Assembly: GCF_002080045.1 (NCBI RefSeq)
Contig: NZ_MUIN01000009.1
Coordinates: 2,342 to 66,341 of the forward strand
Reading direction: 5' to 3'
DNA: 64,000 bases
From: Pseudomonas sp. Bc-h
GTDB lineage: Bacteria > Pseudomonadota > Gammaproteobacteria > Pseudomonadales > Pseudomonadaceae
Shown here: one piece after another, positions 47,608-56,125 of the stretch
How positions within the stretch are numbered: position 1 is the first letter of the stretch
Layout: the number at the start of each line of letters is the position of its first letter
The notes under the pieces: model-generated
What the model was told of the DNA's origin: nothing
Seen by the model: only the letters and a program-made list of their open reading frames with translations
Database searches by the model: none
Made by a program: the position numbers and the translations under genes

Positions 47608-48918
47608 ATGAGCATTTCTTTGCAGTATTCCGCTGATTCCGGCTCGCGCCGTGGATTCTCGATGGCCCTGGTTGTCGGTTCGATGATGGCGATGGCGACC
47701 TCCTCGCCTGTCATGGCTGACGACTGGATGGACCGTTCGACCATGACCGGGGACTGGGAAGGCAGCCGCAGCCGGCTGGCCGCGCAAGGCGTGAAGATCA
47801 CCGGCGATTACAGCGGCGAAACCGTCTACAACGCTCACGGCGGCAAGCAGCGTGGCACCCGCTATTCGCAGAACATCAAACTCGGTGCGCAGTTCGATCT
47901 GGGTAAATTGCTCGAGCTGGAAAGCGGCGGCAAGATCCAGCTGACCATCAACGACCGACGCGGCAACGACGGTTCGGGCGATCTGGTGGGCAACCGCCTG
48001 CCGGTGCAGGAGAACTACGGCGGGCTGTACACGCGCCTCACCGAACTGAGCTACGAGAACACCCTATTCACCCCGGCGCTCAACGTCAAACTGGGCTACA
48101 TGGCGATGGGCAACGATCTCGGCGGGTTGAGCAGCGGCATCCTGTGCAACTTCATGAACGCCGGTTTCTGCGGCCACCCGTTGGCGATGTCCGGTGGCAG
48201 CGGCTGGAGCAACTACCCCAACGCGCATCTGGGGGCGATGGCCAAATACCGCTTCACGCCGAACTTCGCGCTGCAGGTGGCAGCATTCAAGGTCGACGCC
48301 GCAAGCAATGGTGAGTCGAGCCGCGCCTGGGACATGGCGCCCAAGGACAGCACTGGCAACATCCTGCCCATCGAAGCGATCTACAACGTGCTCGGCGACA
48401 TGCCCGGCGAGTATCGCGTCGGCTACTACTACGACACGTCAGATGCTTCGCGCATCGGCACCAACCGGGAAGTCGCCGGCCGTGAAGGCTCCTACTTCCT
48501 GATGGATCAGGCGATCTGGAATTCCAGCGAGGTCAGCGGTCGCAATGTGCACATGTTCGGGCAGTTCTCCAATGCCAGCGCTGCGGCCTCGCCGTTCCGC
48601 CGCTGGTACTCCACCGGTTTCGCCCTGAAAAAGCCGTTCGTGTCCCGCCCCAACGACACCGTGGCCATCGGGTATGGCCGCGCGGTGTTCAACTCGCGAA
48701 GCCGTGAGGTGCAGGAAACCGCCGCACTGGCCAACGGTCAGGATTTTCCCGATCTGGCCAGTGGCGAAGGTCTGGTGGAGATGACCTACGGCGCGCAAGT
48801 GGCACCGTGGCTGACGCTACGGCCTTCGATTCAGTACATCATCGAACCGGGCGCGTTCTACGGCGAGGACATCGACAACACACTCATCGTTGGATTGCAG
48901 GTCAAAGCGACGCTATAA
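47608..48918 (+). CDS. OprB-family carbohydrate porin
   Basis: A 436-residue outer-membrane barrel. It has a signal peptide (cut near VMADD, residue 37), then the OprB start DRSTMTGDWEGSRSRLAAQGVKITGDY. Alternating strands follow to the C-terminal DNTLIVGLQVKATL. OprB-type porins pass sugars and, in several clusters, sugar acids or small organic acids. It lies between a sugar-acid MFS/LysR pair and the 2-hydroxycarboxylate transporter, so it could serve either. It is convergent with the latter (24-bp gap). Confidence 0.92.
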   Translation: MSISLQYSADSGSRRGFSMALVVGSMMAMATSSPVMADDWMDRSTMTGDWEGSRSRLAAQGVKITGDYSGETVYNAHGGKQRGTRYSQNIKLGAQFDLGKLLELESGGKIQLTINDRRGNDGSGDLVGNRLPVQENYGGLYTRLTELSYENTLFTPALNVKLGYMAMGNDLGGLSSGILCNFMNAGFCGHPLAMSGGSGWSNYPNAHLGAMAKYRFTPNFALQVAAFKVDAASNGESSRAWDMAPKDSTGNILPIEAIYNVLGDMPGEYRVGYYYDTSDASRIGTNREVAGREGSYFLMDQAIWNSSEVSGRNVHMFGQFSNASAAASPFRRWYSTGFALKKPFVSRPNDTVAIGYGRAVFNSRSREVQETAALANGQDFPDLASGEGLVEMTYGAQVAPWLTLRPSIQYIIEPGAFYGEDIDNTLIVGLQVKATL

Positions 48919-48942
48919 GGCGCCGCTTCAGCGTCTGCCGCC

Positions 48943-50304
48943 TCAAACCGGCGGCAGATTCGCCAGAATCAACAACGCGCCCATCACCGTGATCGCCCCG
49001 CCGATGCGGGTCGATATCTGCGCGAACGGCAACAGCTGCATGCGGTTCGCTGCGGTCAGAATCGCAATGTCGCCAGTGCCGCCCAAGCCACTGTGGCAAC
49101 CGTTGACGATGGCGGTTTCAATCGGATACATGCCCATCTTGCGGGCGATCACCAGCCCCGTGAGCACCAGCGTCAGCACCGTCGTGGTGATGGTCAGCAC
49201 GTTGCCTATATGGAACGCCGCCGTCAGTTCACTCCAGTGGGTCACCGCGATGGAGTTGGCGAACAGCAGCGGATAGGTCACGCAGGTCGTGAAGAACTTG
49301 AACAGCACCTGCGCACCGACTTCCAGCCGCTGCGGAATGGCGTTGCACAGTTTCAACAGCACCGCGAGAAACAGCATGCACACCGGCCCCGGCAAACCGA
49401 ACAGCGAATGCAGCAGCACGCCCGCCAGATACAGGGTGATTGCACACATGCCCGCCGCGATCACCTGATTGACGGTCTGACCGTCGAATCGGGTTTCCTT
49501 TTCCACGTCTGGCACTACTTCATCCTGGGGCAGTTCCAGCATCTGTAGACGACCGTTGCCGGTCAGATGCGGGAAGCGTTTGCCCAACAGATCCAGCGCC
49601 CCGCAGGCGAGAATCGCACAGAGGTTGCCCAGCAGAATGATCGGCAGCAATTGCGCGAGGATCTTGCCTGAGTCCAGGCCGAGGATTTCGCCGTAACCGA
49701 CCGACAACGGAATCGCGCCCTCGCCCAGCCCGCCACCCATCACCGGCACGATGACGAAGAACAACACCTGACGCAGCTCCAGACCACAGAGCATCCCGAC
49801 CGCGATGCCGGCAATCAGCGCCAGCACCGAACCCAGCAACAACGGCACGAAGATCTTGGCGAAGCCCTTGATGATCAGGTTGCGGTCCATGGTGAAAATG
49901 CTGCCCACCACCACCGATGAAACGAACAGGTAAATGAAGTTGCTCGACTTGGTAAAGGTGGTCACCGGCACGATGATGTCCTGCGGGACCCAGCCAAGGC
50001 TGACCAGATACGACGGCAGAAACGCCGAAACAATGGCCGCGCCGCCGATCTTGCCGAAAAACGGCAGACGCTTGCCGATCTCACCGCAGGTGGCGCCGCC
50101 CAGGCCGATGATCGCGACCATGGTGGGCAGGTCCGGCTTGAGTTCCTTGCACACCAGCAGCCCGGCGATCAGCGCCGCCAGCAGCAGGTAAACGGGTAAG
50201 GGAATGAAACTGATGCGGATGTCCATCAGGCGCCAGAACAGTCTGTTGCCTCCGGCCTCGGGCGCAGCCACGGCGGGCTTGGCCAACGAATCGGCGTTGT
50301 GCAT
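48943..50304 (-). CDS. 2-hydroxycarboxylate transporter (CitS/CimH/MaeN family)
   Basis: A 453-residue membrane protein of the 2HCT family with the two signature GG loops: PVMGGGLGEGAIPLS near residue 190 and HSGLGGTGDIAIL near 410. There are about eleven hydrophobic helices and an inverted two-domain layout. Members move citrate, malate, citramalate or similar 2-hydroxy acids with Na+ or H+. GAGG precedes the ATG. It lies 55 bp downstream of a CitE-like lyase gene on the same strand, so uptake and cleavage of a hydroxy-acid are probably linked. Confidence 0.92.
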   Translation of the reverse strand: MHNADSLAKPAVAAPEAGGNRLFWRLMDIRISFIPLPVYLLLAALIAGLLVCKELKPDLPTMVAIIGLGGATCGEIGKRLPFFGKIGGAAIVSAFLPSYLVSLGWVPQDIIVPVTTFTKSSNFIYLFVSSVVVGSIFTMDRNLIIKGFAKIFVPLLLGSVLALIAGIAVGMLCGLELRQVLFFVIVPVMGGGLGEGAIPLSVGYGEILGLDSGKILAQLLPIILLGNLCAILACGALDLLGKRFPHLTGNGRLQMLELPQDEVVPDVEKETRFDGQTVNQVIAAGMCAITLYLAGVLLHSLFGLPGPVCMLFLAVLLKLCNAIPQRLEVGAQVLFKFFTTCVTYPLLFANSIAVTHWSELTAAFHIGNVLTITTTVLTLVLTGLVIARKMGMYPIETAIVNGCHSGLGGTGDIAILTAANRMQLLPFAQISTRIGGAITVMGALLILANLPPV

Positions 50305-50359
50305 GGGAACCTCGTCTTGTCTTGTTGTTGTAGATCGGGGTGTAACTCGGTGCCGGGGA

Positions 50360-51223
50360 TCAGTGCGTCAGCAAACCGGCCTGGCGGGCTTGGTCGAGGA
50401 TCATTCGAGCTCGCACCACAAAAGGCGCGTCGACCATCTGCCCGTCGACCTGGTACGCCCCGACGCCAGCCGCCTCGGCCTCATCGGCGGCAGCGACAAA
50501 GCGCTGGGCGCGATCGATTTCTTCGGCAGACGGCATGAAGGCTTCGTTGGCCATGTCGATCTGGGTCGGGTGAATGCAGGATTTACCGGTAAAGCCCAGG
50601 CCTCGGGCATAACGCGCTTCTTCGTGGTAGGCCTGCGGGTCCTTGATGGCCGCGAATGCGGCGTCGTAGGCGGCGATGTTGGCTTCACCGGCAGCCATGC
50701 GCACGCTCAGTTGAATCTGGCGGATCACAGTGGCTTCGCGTCGATTGATGCCCAGCGGTTCGAGCAGGTCGGCAAAACCCAGTTGCAGGCCCATGACCCG
50801 CGGGTGAGCGCAGGCAATGTCGGCGGCAAGACGCAAGCCGCGAGGCGATTCGATATTGGCGAGAATCCGGATATTGGCCGCTGAAGGTGCCATGCGCTCA
50901 ATACGCTCGAGGTCCGCCACCAGCTGCAAAATCTGCGCGGCGCTTTCGACCTTGGGCAAGTTGACGATGTCGACCCGGGTACCGGCAAGCGCTTCGAGAT
51001 CAGCCAGGTAATGCGCTGAATCGAGACCATTGATGCGTACGACAAGGGTTTTCTCGGTGTGCGGCAACTGGCCGAGGAAGGTCGCCAACTGATGGCGGGC
51101 GGCGGATTTGGCGCTTTCGGCGACTGCATCCTCCAGATCGAAACTGACGCCATCGGCGCGGGACGCCAGGGCTTTTTCGAAGAGTTCGGGACGGGATCCG
51201 GGAACGAACAGTTTGCTGCGCAT
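50360..51223 (-). CDS. CitE-like CoA-ester lyase (malyl/citramalyl-CoA lyase type)
   Basis: The 287-residue TIM-barrel belongs to the HpcH/CitE family: RSKLFVPGSRPELFEKAL at the N-terminus, SFDLEDAV near 29-36 (Mg-binding Asp/Glu), ILANIESPRGL near 130 and GKSCIHPTQI near 226. No CitD or CitF subunits are nearby, so it is a stand-alone lyase rather than part of citrate lyase. It would split a 2-hydroxyacyl-CoA such as malyl-, methylmalyl- or citramalyl-CoA into acetyl-CoA (or propionyl-CoA) and a keto acid. The start at 51223 is preferred, as upstream residues look non-coding. It is divergent from a LysR gene. Confidence 0.9.
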   Translation of the reverse strand: MRSKLFVPGSRPELFEKALASRADGVSFDLEDAVAESAKSAARHQLATFLGQLPHTEKTLVVRINGLDSAHYLADLEALAGTRVDIVNLPKVESAAQILQLVADLERIERMAPSAANIRILANIESPRGLRLAADIACAHPRVMGLQLGFADLLEPLGINRREATVIRQIQLSVRMAAGEANIAAYDAAFAAIKDPQAYHEEARYARGLGFTGKSCIHPTQIDMANEAFMPSAEEIDRAQRFVAAADEAEAAGVGAYQVDGQMVDAPFVVRARMILDQARQAGLLTH

Positions 51224-51374
51224 GGGCGACTCACTGGATGACGACGCAGGCCCAGAGGCGTGAATGCGTCGCGCCGGATGACAGGTTCGAACCCATACCC
51301 GGCATTGTTGTTGGTGGCCGGGTGCGTGGGCCCGGCAGTGTGGCGTAAAGCCGAGCCCATATTGCAAAAGTGCA

Positions 51375-51423
51375 AAAGCTAACTAAAGTGCGTATTTCTA
51401 CGTTTAGAATCCAGAATTTTTAG
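51375..51423. promoter_or_regulatory. AT-rich candidate LysR operator, left copy
   Basis: In the gap between the CitE-like gene and the LysR gene, AAAGCTAACTAAAGTGCGTA (51375-51394) is followed by TTTAGAATCCA (51403-51413). Both parts recur, one inverted, at 52315-52344. The stretch sits where a divergent LysR promoter-operator would be expected. Confidence 0.55.
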
Positions 51424-51426
51424 ACT

Positions 51427-52302
51427 ATGGACACTCGCTACCTCGACAGCTTTTTGCAAGTCGCCGAACTGGGCTCAACCGCCGCTGCCGCGCGCAAGCT
51501 CAACCTCACCCCCACGGCGGTGGCACAACGGATCAAGGCGCTGGAGCACGAAATCGGCCAGCCGCTGCTCAGCCGGGCCGGACGCAACATGCAACTGACG
51601 GCTGCTGGTTCGGCACTGCTGGGGCCTGCCACCGAACTGTTGGTGCGCACCCGGGAACTGCGCGCCATCGCCGCACTGGACGCTGTGGCCGGGGAGCTGC
51701 GCATCGGTTGCATCACCACCGCGATGGCGTATCTGGTGCCTGATGTGCTGGCGACACTGATCGCCAATTACGAACACCTGCGCCCCCATGTCGAACCGGC
51801 ATTCTCGACTGACCTCTATCGCAAGGTGCTGTCCGGCGAGACCGATATCGCGATGATGGTGGCCCCGCAATTCGAGCTGCCCAAGGAGTTCGTCTGGCGC
51901 CCGGTGCGTGACGAACCCTTCGTGGTTCTGGCGCCTCGGCATCTGGCCGATCAAGACCCGCACCAAGTACTGCGCAGCCAGCCGTTCATTCGTTACCACC
52001 GCCGCTCCTGGGGTGGCGTACTCGCCGACCGCTACCTGCTACAGGCCGGCATTCAGCCAGAGGAACGCTTCGAGATGGACGCACTGGACGCCATCGCGGC
52101 GATGGTCAAAGGTAATCTGGGTGTGTCGCTCGTACCGCAATGGCGACCGATGCACGCGCAGCTTGGCGAACTGGCGCAAATCCCGTTGCCGGGCGCAGGG
52201 CTGTATCGACCGATCGGATTGTTATGGAAACGCAATTCGGCCAAAGAACGGCTGATCGATGTGTTCTGCAAAGTCCTGTTCGAACAGCTCAGCGCCCAAT
52301 GA
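51427..52302 (+). CDS. LysR-family regulator of the CoA-transferase/lyase cluster
   Basis: A 291-residue LysR protein with helix-turn-helix GSTAAAARKLNLTPTAVAQRIKALE near residues 16-40 and an effector domain starting GELRIGCITTAMAYLVPDVLA. It sits between the divergent CitE-like/2HCT genes and the co-directional CaiB-AtoE-amidohydrolase genes. The same AT-rich motif flanks it on both sides, so it probably controls both units. There is no clear ribosome site before 51427. Confidence 0.92.
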   Translation: MDTRYLDSFLQVAELGSTAAAARKLNLTPTAVAQRIKALEHEIGQPLLSRAGRNMQLTAAGSALLGPATELLVRTRELRAIAALDAVAGELRIGCITTAMAYLVPDVLATLIANYEHLRPHVEPAFSTDLYRKVLSGETDIAMMVAPQFELPKEFVWRPVRDEPFVVLAPRHLADQDPHQVLRSQPFIRYHRRSWGGVLADRYLLQAGIQPEERFEMDALDAIAAMVKGNLGVSLVPQWRPMHAQLGELAQIPLPGAGLYRPIGLLWKRNSAKERLIDVFCKVLFEQLSAQ

Positions 52303-52314
52303 ATCCACTATTTA

Positions 52315-52344
52315 TGGATTCTAAAGCTAGCTAAAACGCATTTT
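52315..52344. promoter_or_regulatory. AT-rich candidate LysR operator, right copy
   Basis: TGGATTCTAAA (52315-52325) is the exact reverse complement of 51403-51413. It overlaps AAAGCTAGCTAAAACGCATT (52323-52342), which matches the left copy at 17 of 22 positions over 52323-52344. It lies 97 bp upstream of the CoA-transferase start. Confidence 0.55.
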
Positions 52345-52440
52345 ATTTCTCGATCCCGCTCACCAGAATGGCGCCATGTGCTGCAATGGAGCCCTCATCG
52401 TTCTGCTCCGTTCGGCGATAACAAGATCGGAGAAATATTC

Positions 52441-53646
52441 ATGTCCCATCCCGCCTCGCCAGCGTCGGCCAACGCCACCGGCCCGCTTTCCGGCATCACA
52501 GTCCTCGATCTCAGCGCCTACATTGCCGGCCCCTACGGTTGCTCGCTGCTGGCCGATCAAGGCGCCACGGTGATCAAGATCGAACCGCCGACAGGCGACA
52601 ATCTGCGCAAATACCCGTCGACCCTGGCCTCTGAAAGCCGTGCATTTCTGGGCGTCAACCGCAGCAAATCCGGCGTGGTGCTGGACCTCAAGGCCGCCGG
52701 GGGACTTGACGCGCTGCTGACGCTGGTGCGCGAGGCCGACGTGCTGGTGCACAACTTTCGTCCCGGCGTGCCTGCGCGTCTGGGCATCAGTTACGAACAG
52801 TTGAGCAAGGTCAATGCGCGCCTGATCTATTGCGCGGTCACCGGTTACGGCGAGCAAGGCCCGCTGAAGGCCAAGGCGGGCTACGACCAGGTGCTGCAAA
52901 CCATGACCGGCATGTGCGCGGCCCAGAGCAAGCCCGACGGCCCGCCGGAAATCCTTTACGGCTCGGTGGTCGACTACTACGCCGCCTCCCTGGTGGCGGG
53001 CGGTGTGTCCTCGGCACTGTTTGAGCGCGAGCGCACCGGGCACGGCCAGGAAGTGGGGGTGTCGCTGCTGCGCAGTGCGCTGGCAATGCAATCGGCTCGG
53101 CTGGTCTGGGCCGACAGCGAGCCGCGCTCGCTGGATCGCGACATGCGTTCGGGCGGCATCACCGGGATTCATCCGACGCGCGAAGGTCATCTGTATCTGT
53201 CCGCCAACACCCCGCATTTCTGGCAGGCGTTGTGCGAAAAGGTCGGGCTGCCACATTTGGCGGCTGACGAGCGCTTCGACAGCGTGCGTAAACGCGCCAT
53301 CCACCACGAAATCATCGTTCCGCAACTGCATGAGGCCTTGCAGCAACACAGTGCGCTGGAGTGGGAAGCGATCTTTGGCGAGGCTGTGCCGTGCGCCGCT
53401 GCGCGTCGGGTCGAGGACATGTTCGATCATCCGCAGTGTCAGGCCGAATCGCTGATCGCCGAGTTCGAACATCCGGTAGTGGGCCGTTATCAGGGCTTCA
53501 CCCGCGCCATCGCTTTTGGCCGAACCCCAGGGCCGGAGCCGTTTGCGGCGCCCGTGTTCGGCGCCGATTCGGACCGGGTGATGACCGAGCATGGCTTCAC
53601 CGAACAACAGATCGGCGAATTGCGCGCCAGCGGAGCCTTGATCTGA
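52441..53646 (+). CDS. Family III (CaiB/BaiF) CoA-transferase
   Basis: The 401-residue protein begins MSHPASPASA; GGAGA lies upstream of the ATG at 52441. It has the family opening GITVLDLSAYIAGPYGCSLLADQGATVIKIE, the SKSGVVLDLK segment, and GSVVDYYAASLVAGG placing the likely catalytic Asp at residue 178. Family III enzymes move CoA between acids, for example succinyl-CoA to itaconate, citramalate or mesaconate. With a CitE-like lyase in the same regulon, it would activate the hydroxy acid that the lyase then splits. Formyl-CoA or carnitine-type activity is less likely from context. Confidence 0.92.
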   Translation: MSHPASPASANATGPLSGITVLDLSAYIAGPYGCSLLADQGATVIKIEPPTGDNLRKYPSTLASESRAFLGVNRSKSGVVLDLKAAGGLDALLTLVREADVLVHNFRPGVPARLGISYEQLSKVNARLIYCAVTGYGEQGPLKAKAGYDQVLQTMTGMCAAQSKPDGPPEILYGSVVDYYAASLVAGGVSSALFERERTGHGQEVGVSLLRSALAMQSARLVWADSEPRSLDRDMRSGGITGIHPTREGHLYLSANTPHFWQALCEKVGLPHLAADERFDSVRKRAIHHEIIVPQLHEALQQHSALEWEAIFGEAVPCAAARRVEDMFDHPQCQAESLIAEFEHPVVGRYQGFTRAIAFGRTPGPEPFAAPVFGADSDRVMTEHGFTEQQIGELRASGALI

Positions 53647-53717
53647 CGCGAGTACGTTAAAATCCGCGCCGACCTGATCGGCAGCATTCCCACAAACACA
53701 ATAAAAGGGATAACCCG

Positions 53718-53765
53718 ATGCACAACACCACAACGCTCTCCCTGCGCGGAGGGTTGCGGGCATGA
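53718..53765 (+). CDS. 15-codon leader reading frame coupled to the AtoE-type gene
   Basis: A short frame, MHNTTTLSLRGGLRA, has its own AAAAGGGAT site and ends in an ATGA overlap with the start of the AtoE-type transporter gene. The transporter's own GGAGG lies inside it. The layout suggests translational coupling or a leader peptide. It may be fortuitous, since so short a frame cannot be proved by sequence alone. Confidence 0.4.
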   Translation: MHNTTTLSLRGGLRA

Positions 53766-55126
53766 ATACCTCCGTTGCCGTCTCGAGATCCCTGCGCACC
53801 CGCTTCACCGACAGCACCATCAGGCTGTTCGAAAGGACCATTCCCGATCCGTTCGTGCTGGCGATTTTCATCACCGTCGTGGTGGCCGCCGCCTCCTGGT
53901 TCGTTGCGCCCAATGCCTCGCTCGATGCGCTGCTCAGCGGCTGGTACAAAGGCTTCTGCAACATCTTCACCTTCGCACTGCAGATCACTCTGGTGCTGGT
54001 CCTCGGGCATGCCCTGGCCCATGCACCGGTGGTGCAGCGGTTCTTCACCCGGCTGGTAGCCCTGGCGCGCACGCCGGCCCAGGCCGGGGCGATGATCTTC
54101 CTGTGTGTGGCGATCACCTCGTTCTTCAACTGGGGGTTCGGCCTGGTGCTCAGTGCCCTGCTCGCCCGGGAAATCGCCAAGCGCATGCGCGTCGATTTTG
54201 CCTGGATCGTCGCCGCAGGCTTCTCCGGCTGGGTGGTCTGGGCGGGTGGCCTGTCCAGTTCCATCGTGCTGGCGCAGACCACGCCGGGCAACCCCATGAA
54301 TGTGGTGCAGAAACTCACCGGCCAAGTGCTCAGCGTCGGTGACATGGTCTTCGTGCCCTACAACATGGTGCCGACCATTGCGCTGCTGGTGATCATGCCT
54401 TTCGTGCTGGCCGCCCTGCGCCCCAAGGACGAAGACGCAGTGTGCCTGGATATCAGCAAGTACCCCGATCCGGAGCCAGCCAAGCGCCCTCAAGGCAAAC
54501 GCAGCTTTGCTCAGTTCCTTGAATACTCGCCTCTGGGCAGCGTGATCATGGGCGCCCTGGGTGTCGCGATCGTCGCCTACTCATTCACCGGCAAGCTGCA
54601 ATTGTCCGGGGTCAACGGCGTGATCGTGATCATGTTCACTGCCGGCATCATCCTCCACGGCTACCCGCTGGCGTATGCCAATGCGGTGAAGGGGGCTGCC
54701 AAACAGAGTGGCTCGATGATCCTGCAATATCCGCTGTACGGCGGAATCATGGGCATGATGGAAGCCACCGGGCTGCCGGGTGTGATCGCCAAGGTGTTCG
54801 TGGCGATTTCCACCACCCACACCCTGCCGTTCTGGAGCTACGTGTGCTCGCTGCTGGTGACCTTCCTGATCCCGAGCGGTGGCGGCCATTGGGCGGTGCA
54901 AGGCCCGTTCGCGATCCCTGCGGCGGTGGAACTGCATGCGTCGTTGTCGGCCACCACCATGGCCGTGGCGATGGGTGAACAGGTGTCGAACATGATGCAG
55001 CCGTTCTGGGCCGCTCCGGTCGTTGCCATGGCCGGCGTCGGCGTGCAGCGAGTGCTGGGCTTTACCTTCGTGACCTTTCTGGTGGCTGCGGTGGCTTACG
55101 GTGCGGCGCTGTTGCTGCTGGTGTGA
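53762..55126 (+). CDS. AtoE-family short-chain fatty acid transporter
   Basis: A 454-residue membrane protein of the AtoE/short-chain fatty acid permease family, with about eleven hydrophobic segments. Conserved stretches are RTIPDPFVLAIFIT near 26, FFNWGFGLVLSALLAREIAK near 123 and FLIPSGGGHWAVQGPF near 375. AtoE imports acetoacetate and short acids. It starts 115 bp after the CoA-transferase, with GGAGG upstream, and ends 85 bp before the amidohydrolase. It is a second candidate uptake system in the regulon besides the 2HCT transporter. Confidence 0.9.
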   Translation: MNTSVAVSRSLRTRFTDSTIRLFERTIPDPFVLAIFITVVVAAASWFVAPNASLDALLSGWYKGFCNIFTFALQITLVLVLGHALAHAPVVQRFFTRLVALARTPAQAGAMIFLCVAITSFFNWGFGLVLSALLAREIAKRMRVDFAWIVAAGFSGWVVWAGGLSSSIVLAQTTPGNPMNVVQKLTGQVLSVGDMVFVPYNMVPTIALLVIMPFVLAALRPKDEDAVCLDISKYPDPEPAKRPQGKRSFAQFLEYSPLGSVIMGALGVAIVAYSFTGKLQLSGVNGVIVIMFTAGIILHGYPLAYANAVKGAAKQSGSMILQYPLYGGIMGMMEATGLPGVIAKVFVAISTTHTLPFWSYVCSLLVTFLIPSGGGHWAVQGPFAIPAAVELHASLSATTMAVAMGEQVSNMMQPFWAAPVVAMAGVGVQRVLGFTFVTFLVAAVAYGAALLLLV

Positions 55127-55136
55127 ACACTATTGT

Positions 55137-55162
55137 CATGGCTGGCGAGGCTCCCTCCCACA
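55137..55162. repeat. Partial REP element between the AtoE-type and amidohydrolase genes
   Basis: GGCGAGGCTCCCTCCCACA is one degenerate REP arm in the inverted orientation. It lies in an 85-bp gap inside an apparent operon, so it may lower or stabilise expression of the upstream message. Confidence 0.5.
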
Positions 55163-55211
55163 AGGCAGCGCGACTCTGCGCAATACCCGGTCAAACGAAC
55201 AAGGTGAAGTG

Positions 55212-56045
55212 ATGAAGCAACCTACGCTGAAAACCCCGGCCAACGCCTGCGACGCGCATATCCACATCATCGACCCGCGCTTCGCCCCGGCAGATCCGGC
55301 AACCCCGGCGGCGCAGGGCCAGTCCCTGGCCGATTACCGCACGGTCCAGACACAACTGGGCCTGCGCCGGGCGGTGATCGTGCAGGCCAAGTATTACGCC
55401 ACCGACAACCGGTGCACGCTGGACGCCATCGCGCAGATGCAAGGCCAGGCCCGGGGCATTGCGGTGGTCGACACCCGCGTGACCGACAAGGAACTGGTGC
55501 GCTTGCATGAAGGTGGCATTCGCGGTTTGCGCTTCAGCCTGTGGAACGCGGGCAATCAGGTGGTCAGTGTCGACATGATCAGGCCGCTCGCCGAGCGCAT
55601 TGCCGAACTGGGCTGGCACGCGCAGATTCACATGGCGGCCGAGCAGATCCTCGAGCAGCAGAGCCTGTTGGCAACGCTGCCGGTTCCGGTGGTGTTCGAT
55701 CACATGGGACGACTGCCTGCGGGCGCCAATGCCAGCCATCCGGCGTTCCGCTTCATTGCGCGCCTGATCGATGCTGACAAGGCCTGGGTCAAGCTCAGCG
55801 GCCCTTATCTGAACACCATTGAAGGCGGCCCCCGCTTTAGCGATGTCCGCACCCTCGCCAGGGACTTCGCGACACTTGCGCCGCAACGGATGGTCTGGGG
55901 CAGCGACTGGCCCCACGTCACCGAGCAGCACAAGCCCGACGATGGCGAGCTGCTGGGCCTGTTGCTGGAGTGGACCGGCAGCGACGCCGCACGGCAGGCG
56001 ATACTGGTGGATAACCCGGCGCAGCTTTATGGGTTTGATGGCTAG
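55212..56045 (+). CDS. Amidohydrolase-2 family lactonase (LigI / galactarolactone isomerase-like)
   Basis: The 277-residue TIM-barrel (ATG 55212, AAGGTGA upstream) has DAHIHIIDPRF near residue 13 (metal or substrate His pair), FDHMGRLP near 165 and WGSDWPHV near 235 (catalytic Asp). This group includes 2-pyrone-4,6-dicarboxylate lactonase (LigI) and D-galactarolactone isomerase, which act on lactones of di-acids, often without a metal. It closes the CaiB-AtoE unit and may open or make a lactone that yields the hydroxy acid used by the CoA-transferase and CitE-like lyase. Confidence 0.85.
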   Translation: MKQPTLKTPANACDAHIHIIDPRFAPADPATPAAQGQSLADYRTVQTQLGLRRAVIVQAKYYATDNRCTLDAIAQMQGQARGIAVVDTRVTDKELVRLHEGGIRGLRFSLWNAGNQVVSVDMIRPLAERIAELGWHAQIHMAAEQILEQQSLLATLPVPVVFDHMGRLPAGANASHPAFRFIARLIDADKAWVKLSGPYLNTIEGGPRFSDVRTLARDFATLAPQRMVWGSDWPHVTEQHKPDDGELLGLLLEWTGSDAARQAILVDNPAQLYGFDG

Positions 56046-56125
56046 AGGACCTTGATTCAATGTGCAGACCCTGCACCTCCCACAGGTCTCTGTGATGACC
56101 CAGCCATTCCTTTGAAATCACGCAG

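Noticed and set aside
52360-54345. 661-residue minus-strand frame opposite the CoA-transferase and AtoE-type genes
   Set aside because: It spans two well supported plus-strand genes and the gap between them, and has no family features.
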